Positions 46,140-60,261 of a DNA stretch of 64,000 nt are shown here, piece after piece. How positions within the stretch are numbered: position 1 is the stretch's first letter; every line of letters begins with the position of its first letter. The stretch spans positions 806,001 through 870,000 of the forward strand of contig NC_067123.1 of the NCBI RefSeq assembly GCF_021347895.1, in the 5' to 3' direction. The notes below the pieces were generated by a model, which had not been told where the DNA came from, ran no database searches, and was given only the letters and a program-made list of their open reading frames with translations. The translations under genes and the position numbers were made by a program. The stretch is from Acanthochromis polyacanthus. Its lineage: Eukaryota; Chordata; Actinopteri; Pomacentridae.

Positions 46140-46551
46140 CTTTATTTGGAATAACCCCTTGAGGTGTGTCACCTCGTTTTCGAGGGGGTCCAGTTAGGCA
46201 ACAGTACAACAATATTACAACAAAATACAATACAACACACAAGCACATTCACACACAAACACTAATACAAAGGATATTCAACCAAACTACTATAATACAG
46301 TCATTATCTGCAGTGACTCAGAACTGGACAAGGTGGGAAAATAACATGAGGAGGTGATGAAATAAAAAGATTCCTCAACCACAAGAGCATTCAACCCTAA
46401 AATAGGAAGACAAAGCACGTTTGAATAGATTTAGATTAGGGAGGGATCTAATGTTAGCAGGAAGATTGTTCCAATCAGCAGGAGCTTTGAACTTGAAGGC
46501 CTTTTTGCCAATAGCCTTCTTAACATGAGGAACAGAGAAGAAGAGCTGAGA
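46140..46551. other. dispersed repeat of unknown class
   Basis: Begins with a hairpin-like GAGGTGTGTCACCTCGTTTTC and continues with AGGAAGATTGTTCCAATCAG and GGCCTTTTTGCCAATAGCC. It has repeat-like wording but no coding frame of note. Confidence 0.3.
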
Positions 46552-46558
46552 TATATAC

Positions 46559-46591
<33 letters not shown>
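46552..46591. repeat. (TA)n microsatellite, hAT target
   Basis: A TA run ends at the first base of the hAT element. The matching TA run on the far side (55009-55030) means the 8 bp target duplication is TATATATA. Confidence 0.9.
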
Positions 46592-46594
<3 letters not shown>

Positions 46595-47452
46595 GCACGT
46601 GCAAGGGGGGGGGGGGCTGGGGGGGCTGAAGCACCTGCCCCTTTTGCATCTGATGCCCAAAGTGCCCTTTTGTCAATTTTTTTTTAAGTGTGTGTGTGTG
46701 TGTGTGTGTATGTGTGTGAAAATCTGTGTGGTCCAAAATAATAAATAACTCAAACAAACAAAAAAAATAATTCAGGTCTACCCTCAGTCGGTCACATGAT
46801 CCAGGTAGACGTCAGTCACGGCCCTGATGTGCCCTGACGTGCCCCGAAGCTCACCGTTAGCGCTGCTAATTTAGAAATGGAAGACCCGAAGGAGGACAAC
46901 CAATGGTCTGGTGCTGCTAATGTTGAAAGGGAAGACTCAAGGAAGGACAACTGATGGTCCGGTGAGTATGTTTTGCAGCGGTACTCGTTTGTGCACGGTG
47001 TTTTCTTGAAAGATGACTGACGAAGCAAAGTGAGCATCCTGTGTGTGTGTCTCACTCTAACACACCTCTCATCAGTTATAGTTAGCTAACCATCGCTAGT
47101 TAACCACACAGCGTGCTGAGAGGATAAAGTGTGCCAGACTTCTTTTTGTTTCTGTATGTTTCTTTTGTCATGGGCAAAGTGCATCAGAGAGATGTATTAT
47201 TTTACTGTCAGTGAGCTGCAGTGTGTTTCCTGTGTGTCTAGAGGCAATGAGGCAGAGGTTATATTATTACACTGAAACTATGCCATGTACATGTATATTC
47301 ACTTAATTTTGGACTGGAAATTATTGTATTGCAATATAAATACAACAACAGTAACAATTAGAATTAGAAGAATTTGAATTGTGATTTTCTCAACCTCTCA
47401 TTTCAACATATCAGTATTTGTTTAGAACATTTGTATATGAATGTCTCTCTCT

Positions 47453-47456
<4 letters not shown>

Positions 47457-47528
<72 letters not shown>

Positions 47529-47552
47529 ACACACACACACACACACACACAC
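47457..47552. repeat. (GT)n(AC)n microsatellite
   Basis: About 35 GT units switch directly to about 13 AC units at 47526, which gives a self-complementary run. It lies in the 5' intron of the hAT transposase gene. Confidence 0.97.
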
Positions 47553-50249
47553 AATTAATATATATGATATCCATAAATATAAAATATATAGCTTTTATAA
47601 CCTTGCTGTCTTGCGCAAAGTGGATAGTCAAATTCAATAAAAGCACAAATCAGTTTAAATACATGATTTCTATATCATTAAATAATTTTTTCTGCTTTAT
47701 TATTAGCACTATGAATAATAAAGGGCAGATTATGAATCAACCCCATGGAGTAAATCTGTGGTTATACAGTGTATGTCTTGAAAAGGTATGAAATGTCACT
47801 GCGTGTGTATGTGTGTGTGTATCAGATTGTGGTTTATCAATCATATTTCAATTTGCAGAGATGCCTCGTAAGGAGAGGAGGTTGAAAGATAAACAAAAGG
47901 AGCTGCGTGAGGCTGCGAAAGGCAGTGGATCACTCACCAGCTGGATCACAAAGAACACAAAAGGTAAGAATGACACAGGTACAAGCTATTTACATTGCAG
48001 AGGTGCTCGGTTAGAGATAACAATATGAAGCACAATTTCAGTGTTGTCGTCCTGTTACATTATCGATCATTGTGTATGGTGGGTTTATTATTGATTAGGT
48101 GTAGGAGATGTTAATTCGATCAATCAAGAGCAAATTTTGCCTTGTTTCCAGATGACCAGGGAGTGAGTCATGACAGGTCAGATGAGGAGACGGAAGGAGA
48201 GAAACAGGAAGGGACTGTGCCACAGGAAATCGAGAGTTTGGGAACAGAAAGCCAGGAGGAGATAGAGGCTGGAGGAGAGGTGTCAGGAATTGTTGAGGAG
48301 CCTATAGAGAATGTTAATGTAGAGGATGCAGCTAACCAGGAGACAGAGGTTGGAGTGAGAGAGGCAAAGACTGTAGTACAAACGGCACAAACTCTTGAGG
48401 TAGAGGGAGCATCAAGCCAAGAGGAGACTGAAGCCAGAGGGAGGCAAAAATTCTCAGGCATACTTGGACTTACCCACCCAAATGATCCTGCCCATGTTCT
48501 GCAATTCGACATTAAATATGATGAGGCCTTCATACAGTTTTCTAACAATATTGGACCCTGTCAACCCGCATTCTCATCATTTCCAAAAAATGAGGAGGGG
48601 CGGTCATTTCAAAAGAAATGGTTTGAGAATAATCCATGGCTTGAATACTCCCCAAGTCTTAATGCCATGTTTTGTTTTAGCTGCCGTCTTTTTGTGAATG
48701 ATCAAAAATACGCAAGCTGCAAAACCTGGAAAACAGAAGGAGTCAGTCGGTGGAAAAGGGCTCTGGAAAGGATTAAAGAGCACAGTGCCTCAGAATCTCA
48801 CATGTGTAGTATGGTGAGGTGGAACATTTACAAAAAGAATTCACTGGAGGCAGCTTTCAAAATGGGTGACCATGCACTACAAGCTGCAAAAGACAAGGAA
48901 AGAGAAAAAAACAGAGAAATTCTGTCCCGCTTACTAGCCATCAGTCTTTATCTGGCAAGACAGGGTATGCCTTTTAGAGGAGATGATGAAACCCTGTCAA
49001 GCCAAAATCGAGGTAACTTCCTTGAGTTGGTGGAGCTTTTTAGCAAATATGACAGTGTAATTAAATTCCACCTGGACGCCATAAAAGAGAAGCAGGGACC
49101 AGGTAAACGACCTCCTGTCTCACTCCTCTCCAACAGAAGTCAAAATGATATGATCAAAGCTTTGGCCATATCAGTAAAACAGGCCATCCAAAAAGAAATC
49201 CAAGAGAGCAAAACCTTTTCCATTCTCATGGATGAAACTACAGATGCTGCACACACTGAGCAGGTTTCTTTTGTCATCAGATATGTGCATAACATGCAAA
49301 TCAAGGAGCGCTTTCTGCAGGTGTGCAATGTGCAGGTCACAAGTGGAGATGCTCTTGAAAAGACAGTCATAGCTCTCCTGGAAGAAAATAATCTGAAGTT
49401 GGAAAACATCCGGGGTCAAGGGTATGATGGTGCTGCAAACATGAGCGGACGCTTTAAGGGTCTTCAGTCAAGAATCCTAAAAAGAAATCAGAAAGCCTTG
49501 TATGTACACTGTCAGGCACATTGCCTTAATCTGGTGTTAGTTGAAAGTGCAAAGTCAAACATCTGTTTTGTCAGCTTTTTCAGCTTAGTTGAAAAACTTT
49601 ATGCTTTTGTGGCCAACTCATCAAAAACGACACTCTGCATTTATTGAAATGCAGAAGACAATGTACCCCGATAAGCGTCCACTGGAGCTGCAGAAGCTGT
49701 CAGACACACGGTGGGCTTGCAGAGAAACTGCCCTTCGCACTCTGAGAAAGGTCCTCCCAGCTGTCATGCAGTTTCTTGAGGAAATAACACAGCAAGATCC
49801 CCCAGACTCTTCAGCAGGTGATGCAATGATCCTTCTCAAGAGCATCAACTTTGAATTCTTCCTGTGTCTGGAGATCACCTGTCCAATCTTCCAGATGACT
49901 GCAATGGCTTCTGATGCTTTGCAACAGAAAGACATAGACCTGGCTGCAGCATACAAAATTGTTGATGGAGTTTTTCAGAGGCTGGCCCACACCAGAACAG
50001 AGGAAGAGTTTGAAAACATGTATCAACAGGCTACAGAGAAGGCTGCATCAGTGGGCCTGGACCCGCCAAATGAGATTCCTGGTCAAGCTAGGAGGAGGAA
50101 AATGCCAGCAAAGTTCAAGGTCATTGCCACAGCAGCTACTGCTGACCACACTTTCCCTACTTTGCAAGACTACTACCGTGTTAAAGTGTATTACGCTTTT
50201 GTGGACATGATGACACAAGAGCTTCAGAGACGCTTTAAAGGAGAAGATA

Positions 50250-51883
<1,634 letters not shown>

Positions 51884-52361
51884 TAACTCAACATGGGAAA
51901 TCTTGAATGCCCTCCACTGCCTGACAGTCCCAGAGAACTGGAAAACAACAAAAATTCCAACAGAGGCACTGCAAGCTCTGAAGAAACTCTGCCAGTTCTA
52001 CAACATTGAAGAAGAAGACAAACTGCAGACAGAGCTTAAGGTCTTCCATATGTCATACTCATGCCCCTCACCAGTCAGTGTAGCATCTCTTCTTTCAGCG
52101 GTCAGAGAAAACAATGCACATCTGGTTTTCCCTAACTTGACTGAGCTGCTGAAGACATACGGCACACTTCCGGTGTCTACAGCAACTGTGGAACGCTCTT
52201 TCTCAAAACTGAAGCTGGTGAAAACAAAACTTCGCACCCTTTGCACAGAAGAGAGGTTGTCAGAGCTTCTTCTGCTGGCAATTGAGAAGGATATTCCAAT
52301 CAACCACAGTGAGGTCATTGACATTTTTCAGGGCATGGGCAACAGGAAGTTGCTGTTATAA

Positions 52362-53312
52362 CTGCAACAAAGAAAAACACAACTTTGTGATGTGTAAAAA
52401 GAAACCACAGACCCAGACAAGCACACACACGTCCCTCCTCTATTCTCTATATCTCATTATAAATGTTCCCTTTTCAGTTTAATAAATTATTATTATTATA
52501 GCATTTCTTGTTGGAATCATGTTTGTGTTTTGAGGTTGGAAAACAAAAATAAAGTTTTGAAATTAAAATAAAGAGGTGTCACAATTGTTTAATTTTTGTC
52601 CTCCAGTTTTATTTTAACTAAAAAAACAAGGACTCTAGGAAGAGCAGCCACAGTTACAGTCCAGTGTCTAATGGGGATCTAAATTCAACTTCATACATTA
52701 TCTTCCTATGTCCTAAATTAATGCACAGCTTGAATTATGGCTTTGTGGATATAGACTGTACCTTCACCTCTCCTTTATTCTGGTCCCCCATTAATGTTCC
52801 CCTTTCAGTTTATGAATGAGCAAATAGTTCTGTTTAGTTCAAACAGTCAGCCTGGCTGCAGCCTCTCAGCAGGAGTCTCCTACAAACAGTCAGCAGTATG
52901 GTAGGTCACAGTCAGCCATTTTCAATGTCAGTTATCTTTGCATCTTCTCATGATGAGAAAACACTTGTTTAATCAGCTACTATCTCTCCCATGTTTTTTT
53001 TTAGTGTCTACAGTCTCAGATCAATACAGCCCACCTCCAGCAGTGTCATCATCAGTAGCAGCAGCCTCCTCACCAACCCCTTCAACAAAAGCTGTTCAAT
53101 GAACCCCATCAGGTCAAACACAGACTGCCTCCTAACAAAGATATGAGGTGTGTCGTATGTTGTGATTTTATGTTTCATTCTTTAAGAATATCTGCTGCTA
53201 CAATTCACCCAGGTATATTGTAGGTATGTTTATGGTGTTTCAAATTCGTGCTCCATGTGCCCCCCTTTGAACTTTGAGCACCTGCCCCTCCAAAGGTCTC
53301 TGCACGGCCCTG
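52362..53312 (+). other. 3' region of hAT copy 1 with exon-like segment
   Basis: A run of AATAAA/TTATTATT at 52480-52500 probably ends the transposase transcript. Further on, a consensus donor (TATGGTAGGT at about 52898) and acceptor (ATGTTTTTTTTTAG ending about 53004) border a short frame rich in Ser and Pro (SPPPAVSSSVAAASSPTPST). The same pair is present in copies 2 and 3. Its role is unknown. Confidence 0.35.
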
Positions 53313-54057
53313 GCTGGCCCACACCAGAACAGAGGAAGAGTTTGAAAACATGTATCAACAGGCTACAGAGAAGGCTGCATCAGTGGGCCTGGACCCGCCA
53401 AATAAGATTCCTGGTCAAGCTAGGAGGAGGAAAATGCCAGCAAAGTTCAAGGTCATTGCCACAGCAGCTACTGCTGACCACACTTTCCCTACTTTGCAAG
53501 ACTACTACCGTGTTAAAGTGTATTACGCTTTTGTGGACATGATGACACAAGAGCTTCAGAGACGCTTTAAAGGAGAAGATAACTCAACATGGGAAATCTT
53601 GAATGCCCTCCACTGCCTGACAGTCCCAGAGAACTGGAAAACAACAAAAATTCCAACAGAGGCACTGCAAGCTCTGAAGAAACTCTGCCAGTTCTACAAC
53701 ATTGAAGAAGAAGACAAACTGCAGACAGAGCTTAAGGTCTTCCATATGTCATACTCATGCCCCTCACCAGTCAGTGTAGCATCTCTTCTTTCAGCGGTCA
53801 GAGAAAACAATGCACATCTGGTTTTCCCTAACTTGACTGAGCTGCTGAAGACATACGGCACACTTCCGGTGTCTACAGCAACTGTGGAACGCTCTTTCTC
53901 AAAACTGAAGCTGGTGAAAACAAAACTTCGCACCCTTTGCACAGAAGAGAGGTTGTCAGAGCTTCTTCTGCTGGCAATTGAGAAGGATATTCCAATCAAC
54001 CACAGTGAGGTCATTGACATTTTTCAGGGCATGGGCAACAGGAAGTTGCTGTTATAA
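53313..54057 (+). pseudogene. hAT transposase C-terminal half, copy 2
   Basis: An open frame from the GLDPPNKIPGQARRRKMPAK segment through the dimerisation domain to the stop at 54057. The zinc finger and catalytic aspartates are missing, and no promoter is present. It reads without break across the site where the Tc1 interrupts copy 1. Confidence 0.9.
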
Positions 54058-55008
54058 CTGCAACAAAGAAAAACACAACTTTGTGATGTGTAAAAAGAAA
54101 CCACAGACCCAGACAAGCACACACACATCCCTCCTCTATTCTCTATATCTCATTATAAATGTTCCCTTTTCAGTTTAATAAATTATTATTATTATAGCAT
54201 TTCTTGTTGGAATCATGTTTGTGTTTTGAGGTTGGAAAACAAAAATAAAGTTTTGAAATTAAAATAAAGAGGTGTCACAATTGTTTAATTTTTGTCCTCC
54301 AGTTTTATTTTAACTAAAAAAACAAGGACTCTAGGAAGAGCAGCCACAGTTACAGTCCAGTGTCTAATGGGGATCTAAATTCAACTTCATACATTATCTT
54401 CCTATGTCCTAAATTAATGCACAGCTTGAATTATGGCTTTGTGGATATAGACTGTACCTTCACCTCTCCTTTATTCTGGTCCCCCATTAATGTTCCCCTT
54501 TCAGTTTATGAATGAGCAAATAGTTCTGTTTAGTTCAAACAGTCAGCCTGGCTGCAGCCTCTCAGCAGGAGTCTCCTACAAACAGTCAGCAGTATGGTAG
54601 GTCACAGTCAGCCATTTTCAATGTCAGTTATCTTTGCATCTTCTCATGATGAGAAAACACTTGTTTAATCAGCTACTATCTCTCCCATGTTTTTTTTTAG
54701 TGTCTACAGTCTCAGATCAATACAGCCCACCTCCAGCAGTGTCATCATCAGTAGCAGCAGCCTCCTCACCAACCCCTTCAACAAAAGCTGTTCAATGAAC
54801 CCCATCAGGTCAAACACAGACTGCCTCCTAACAAAGATATGAGGTGTGTCGTATGTTGTGATTTTATGTTTCATTCTTTAAGAATATCTGCTGCTACAAT
54901 TCACCCAGGTATATTGTAGGTATGTTTATGGTGTTTCAAATTCGTGCTCCATGTGCCCCCCTTTGAACTTTGAGCACCTGCCCCTCCAAAGGTCTCTGCA
55001 CGGCCCTG
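53313..55008 (+). mobile_element. hAT element, copy 2 (3' part, tandem)
   Basis: Begins within the transposase gene (equivalent to 49981) immediately after the right end of copy 1, and ends with its own GCACGGCCCTG. It is nearly identical to copy 1 but lacks the Tc1 insertion, which makes it an internal empty-site control. It is followed by the TA run that completes the target duplication. Confidence 0.92.
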
Positions 55009-55057
<49 letters not shown>

Positions 55058-55786
55058 GAAGATGGCGGAGTAGAGGCTCCGCGGTGCACAGCTCTCCCTG
55101 ATCAATGCGTTAAAGCTGCAAATTAAGACCTCTCAGTCTGCATTTCTTATCAGGTCTTGGACTTGTCTTCGCTTTTGATCATGCCTCATCATGCCGACAG
55201 TAGACGCTGAGAATGGGGCGTGCGAGCTGACTGTGGCGTCTTTGGAAGCCACCTTGCAACAGTTCTTTGCTGAAGCTGAGAAACATTCTAAAGATCGCTT
55301 CGAACGGCTGGAAAGTCAGCTCGACTTTATCAAAATGACTCTCGATAAACATACGAAGGATCTGGACACACAATGCAAGATTACCTCCTCTCTTCAAACG
55401 CAAATGAAGCGGGTTCAGGAGTCTGCTACTGAACACAAAGTGGCTCTAGAGAAACTTCAAGAGAAGATTATATCGATGGAAGACAGGAGCAGAAGGAATA
55501 ACCTCCGAATAATCAACTTGAAGGAAGAAGTGGAAAAGGGACATGCCTTGTCTTACCTGATGAGCTGCCTTCCTAAATGGTTCCCGGAGTTAGCCTTCAA
55601 CCCCCCAGAGCTCACGCGCGCACACCGCGTTGGTCCTCCACGGGCTTTGATACTGAACTGTCTCCGCTTCGCTGACAGGGACCGGATTTTGGGACTTGCC
55701 AGGAAAACACCGGTGATTGTGGATGGTCAATCAGTCCGTTTCACTGCCGATTACAGTGATGCCACGGCCCGCCGAAGACGTCCGGC
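55058..55786 (+). mobile_element. L1-like LINE, 5' end only
   Basis: Starts GAAGATGGCGGAGTAGAGGC, a typical L1-like 5' end, directly after a 27-base T-run (55031-55057). It carries most of an ORF1 and then changes abruptly to unrelated GC-rich sequence at about 55787. No ORF2 follows. Confidence 0.7.
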
Positions 55787-55946
55787 TGAATCCCAAACCG
55801 CCCCCAACACACTATCCCTACACACTACCCCTCCGTTTGCGCGTTCCCGCGGAGGGTCCTCCATATTATGGGCCGTCCCAAACCGCGTAGTGCGGAGGGG
55901 GAGTGGACCATATGTCTATGGAGTGGACTGTTCAGCCCTTAAATAG
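55191..55946 (+). pseudogene. L1-like ORF1, truncated and fused to foreign sequence
   Basis: The frame begins MPTVDAENGACELTVASLEA. Coiled-coil sequence runs to about residue 100, and an RRM-like block follows (MEDRSRRNNLRIINLKEEVE, LTRAHRVGPPRALILNCLRF). After residue 198 (ATARRRR) the frame enters another repeat and adds about 53 unrelated residues before the stop. The normal C-terminus is missing. Confidence 0.75.
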
Positions 55947-56900
55947 CGAGTCTGCATTGATGCTCACTCTGGACAACTTTTTCAGGAAGTACAACGTCGA
56001 AATGGAGGAGGAAACAAACACATTGATGTGAGTTCCACATGCGTCCATTATTTCTCCCACGCCTTTTTCACACTGACAGAACATCACAAAAAGAGTGGTG
56101 TAAAAAGATAAATCAAAAGAAATAAATCTTCTCTGCTGACGTTTGATTTAATTGTGCACCCCCTGACACCTTAAAATTTGAACACAACTGACAGAATTCA
56201 TTTATTCATTCATTCATTTGTTGGATTTGAAATGCCAGATAACAGGATTGGAAAACATGTGAGTGAAAAAAAGTGGGATGCTTTCGTCTTCTGGAAGCAG
56301 CAGCGATCCTTGTTAGTTGCAACCTGTGCCACAGCGCTACAGCCATGCACAGTAGGCGTCTTTGTGTTACCATGGCGATGACGTCTTCCGTTTTCCGGTG
56401 AGGCGACAGGGCGTCCCATTCCTGACGATCGTATTTATACCCTCCCCCTTCAATAATAGGTGCCCTCCACAGCTGCGAGTGTGACTTCTTTTGGAGTGAC
56501 ACTCGGTAGTGGAGGGGGAGTGCATAGATATATATATAGATATGTATATATCTATGGTCACGCCGGTTTGTTTACTTCCGCATATACGGAATGACGCACT
56601 ACTTAGCGCTTGACGTAAATCTACGGAGGAGACTTGTTCGAGGTATGTCTGATTTTGCCTATAGTTATAATTTTTCAGACTTGGAGGTTGTTGCTTTGCT
56701 GTTTTATATTATGTTACGCTGAGTTAATAAACCTTTATGGTTCTTTTTTATTTGAATTTTCCAAAGTAAAATGCAATAAAGAAATGTATTCATTACGAGG
56801 CTGGATTAAACTCAGTGATAAATATCATTATATATTTAAAGGGAAGCGAGCTATGACAGTTTGATGCTATTTTGTGTAAATGTATTATTATTTTGTTTGT
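55787..56900. other. GC-rich repeat sequence, then LINE leader
   Basis: Words such as CTGAATCCCAAACCGCCCCC and GGGCCGTCCCAAACCGC suggest a DNA-transposon-derived repeat, but I could not define its ends. From about 56560 (GGTCACGCCGGTTTG) the sequence is probably the 5' untranslated part of the LINE at 57155. Confidence 0.3.
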
Positions 56901-56923
56901 TTTCTGTCCTGTTTGTTTGTCCA

Positions 56924-56926
<3 letters not shown>

Positions 56927-56969
<43 letters not shown>

Positions 56970-57090
56970 TGTTTGTCTGTCTTTCATGTCTATGTTTGTC
57001 TGTGTTTGTGTGTGTTTGTCTGTGTCTGTGTCTGTCTGTGTATGTTTGTCTGTGTCTGTTTGTCTTTCATGTTTGTGTTTGTGTTTATCT
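56927..57090. repeat. (GT)n microsatellite with degenerate extension
   Basis: A pure GT run at 56927-56965 is followed by GTTTGTCTGTGT-type variants to about 57090. It lies in the leader of the LINE at 57155. Confidence 0.95.
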
Positions 57091-57154
57091 GTGGCCCTTA
57101 TTCTCTGACCACATACCCACTCCTCCTTGTTACAGGTTTCTGAGATAGAGTATT

Positions 57155-60100
57155 ATGCACAATTACGATAGTGATGATTCATCCACATCGGAGGATATTC
57201 CTGATGTGGATCTAGATTTTCCTCAGCTATCTGATTCTAAATGTTCAAATAGGATGAATGATATGGATCCAGATTATAATATTTTCAAAAATGTAAACAA
57301 TTGTGCATACTACACAGACACTACATTTAACGAAACAATTAAATTGGACAACAAGCTATCATTAGTTCATTTTAACAGTCGGAGTCTATATTGTAATTTT
57401 GAAAATATCAAAGACTATTTGTTTCAATTTAAAGCACTTTTCAATATACTAGCTATCTCAGAAACTTGGATTAATGTAGATAAAGGTACGGACTTTAAAA
57501 TGTGTGGCTATGAAATGTTTTGTATGAACAGACAACACAAGAAAGGAGGTGGAGTGGCTTTATACATTGATAAAAGCATGGACTGCAATCTTATAGAAAA
57601 TATGTCAATAGCAGTGGAAGAAATATTTGAATGTATTACTGTGGAAATTGTGTTAAAGAAAAGGAGAAACATTTTTGTCAGCTGTGTTTACAGAGCTCCA
57701 GGATCCGACTTTAATTTATTCAATGAATGGATGGAAAGGTTATTTACTATAAAAACAAAAAAAGATATTATAATATGTGGAGACTATAATATAGATTTAT
57801 TAAATGCAAATCAACATAAAAATACAGTAGATTTCATTGAAACAATGTACAGTATTAATTTGTATCCTTTAATTACAGCACCAACCAGAATAACAGCCCA
57901 CAGTGCTACTTTACTTGATAACATATTTTCAAATGTTATTGATGATAAAATAGTTAGTGGTTTATTAATAAATGACATTAGTGATCACCTTCCTGTCTTT
58001 ATGGTGTATGATGCAAATTACAAAAGAAATAATGAAAATTGTTTTAACTACTGTAGGATTAAAACAGAGCAATCATTGAAAGACTTAAAGAACGATCTAA
58101 CCTCTTGCAATTGGGACTGTATTTATGATAAGTTAGATGTAAACACAGCTTACAACTCCTTTATGGAAATCTTTATTTCACTTTATGAAAAAAATTGTCC
58201 AATTAGAAAATGCAGAAAGAAAAATGCTTCAAATACTCCATGGATAACTAGCGGGCTGGTAAATGCGTGCAAAAAGAAAAATTATTTACACAAACAATTC
58301 TTGAAGTATAAGACTAGTGAGGCGGAACAGAAGTACAAAAAGTATAAAAACAAATTAACAAGCATTTTAAGGGAGAGAAAAAAAGATTATTATACTAAAT
58401 TACTAGATAGTAAAAAAAACAATATTCAAAGTATGTGGAAGACGGTGAATAATATAACTGGGCACAGTTCAGCTAGCCCGTGTTATCCAGAGTATTTTGT
58501 GGAAAAGGACTTGGTTATTAGTGATAAAGAAGAAATTGTAGATAGATTTAATAATTTCTTTGTGAATATCGGACCTGAACTTGCTAGAAATATTCCAAGT
58601 GGCAGTGAACAGTTCTGTAATTTGATTGAGACAAATCCAAAGTCAATGTTTCTTACTCCAACTAATGAGGATGAGGTATTGGAGACTATAAGGAAATGTA
58701 GTAATAAAATATCACAGGATGCTAATGGAATAGACATGAGAACAATTAGGCTTGTGGCTGAAGCAATTGTTAAGCCACTCACACATATTTGTAACCTGTC
58801 ATTTCAATGTGGACAGTTTCCCTCAGAAATGAAAGTAGCTAAAGTAATCCCTTTATTTAAATCAGGAAACAAACATTGTTTTACAAATTACCGGCCTATC
58901 TCCCTTTTGCCGCAGCTCTCAAAAATACTGGAAAAATTATTCAATTCAAGACTTCTCAGTTTTATTGGAAAAAATAATTTGCTATCCAACGCTCAATATG
59001 GCTTTAGACAAGGACGATCAACATCACTTGCTTTAATTGATCTTGTAGAGGAAATCACAAACTGTATTGAAAAACATAAATTTATTATTGGAATTTTTAT
59101 TGATTTACAGAAGGCTTTTGATATGATTGATCATGACATTTTACTAAATAAACTGGAAAAATACGGTATTAGAGGAATTCCACATAACTGGCTAGAAAGC
59201 TATTTGGAAGATAGGCAGCAGTTTGTAGAGATTGATCAATATAAATCTCTAAACTGGAACATTTTATGTGGGGTACCACAAGGTTCAATTCTTGGGCCAA
59301 CATTGTTTTTACTCTACATTAATGACATTTGTAAATTATCTAAAATCATGAAATTCATACTTTTTGCAGATGATACTAATATTTTATGTTCTGGAGAAAA
59401 TTTGGAGAATCTTCAGAATGCAGTAACTCAAGAATTGTGCAAGTTAAATAATTGGTTTAACATAAATAAATTGTCTCTGAACTTAAAAAAGACCAAATTT
59501 ATGCTGTTTGGGAAACAGAATAAGGATTTACCTGTGCAAATTACTGTTAGTAATACAGTTATTGAAAGAGTAAAGCAAAATGTGTTTTTAGGTGTAATCA
59601 TTGATGAAAGGCTATCTTGGAAGCCTCATATAAATCATTTACGTTCAAAAGTAGGTAAGTGTGTTGGTGTGATGAAACGATGTAGTCTGATGCTCACTCA
59701 GAGAGCTTTATTATCTTGTATCACTCCTTCATTATGGCATACTTGAGCTATTGTATTGAAGTGTGGGGAAATTGTTACAAACTAATTTGTTACCTTTAGT
59801 TACTCTGCAGAAACGAGCCATCAGAATTGCTCATAAAGTGAAGTATAATGATCACACTAATCCACTGTTTCTTAATACCTTTAACTTAAATTACAAGACT
59901 TAGTAAATTTTAAAGCAGCTCAAATTATGTATAGAGCATCAAAAAATTCATTGCCCAATAACATTCAAAATTTATTTCAAAACAGAGATGCTCTTCATAA
60001 ATATAATCTGAGAGGAATTGATAAATTATACCAGCCCAAAGTAAAGACAACCCTAAAGTCTATGTGTATCTCGGTGAAGGGAGTCATATTATGGAACAGC

Positions 60101-60196
60101 CTATCTGAAGAAATTAAAGCTTGTAAACATTTAGTTAGGTTTAAAATCACATTTAAAAGACACATAATGGAAAAGTACCAAGAGGAAACGATTTAA
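57155..60196 (+). pseudogene. LINE endonuclease/reverse transcriptase, nearly intact
   Basis: One frame of 863 residues runs from 57155 to 59746. An APE-type endonuclease holds SETWIN, CGDYNIDLL, LLDNIFSN and SDHLPVF. The reverse transcriptase has FTNYRPISLLP, GFRQGRSTS, FIDLQKAFDMIDHDIL, GVPQGSILGP and the catalytic FADD, followed by SLNLKKTKFMLFG. The C-terminal part, with MYRASKNSLPNNIQNLFQNR at 59927-60196, lies in another frame after small indels between 59740 and 59900. The layout is of the Jockey/CR1/L2-like group; I cannot fix the clade. The element ends where the hAT copy 3 begins at 60262. Confidence 0.9.
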
Positions 60197-60261
60197 TAAC
60201 GCAGCCATGAACAGACTCATGCTCACTGTGTGTGCATGGGCCTGGGTATGGCTGACATTAC

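Noticed and set aside
46431..46757. Possible membrane protein on the minus strand
   Set aside because: The apparent hydrophobic runs come from the TA and GT simple repeats and the G-rich hAT terminus.
47457..47552. CRISPR-like or regulatory array
   Set aside because: It is a simple GT/AC microsatellite in a vertebrate genome; no spaced repeats occur anywhere in the window.
48168..48548. A 126-residue frame antisense to the hAT transposase, also at 63385-63765
   Set aside because: It is the mirror of the acidic linker codons and has no independent motif or signal.
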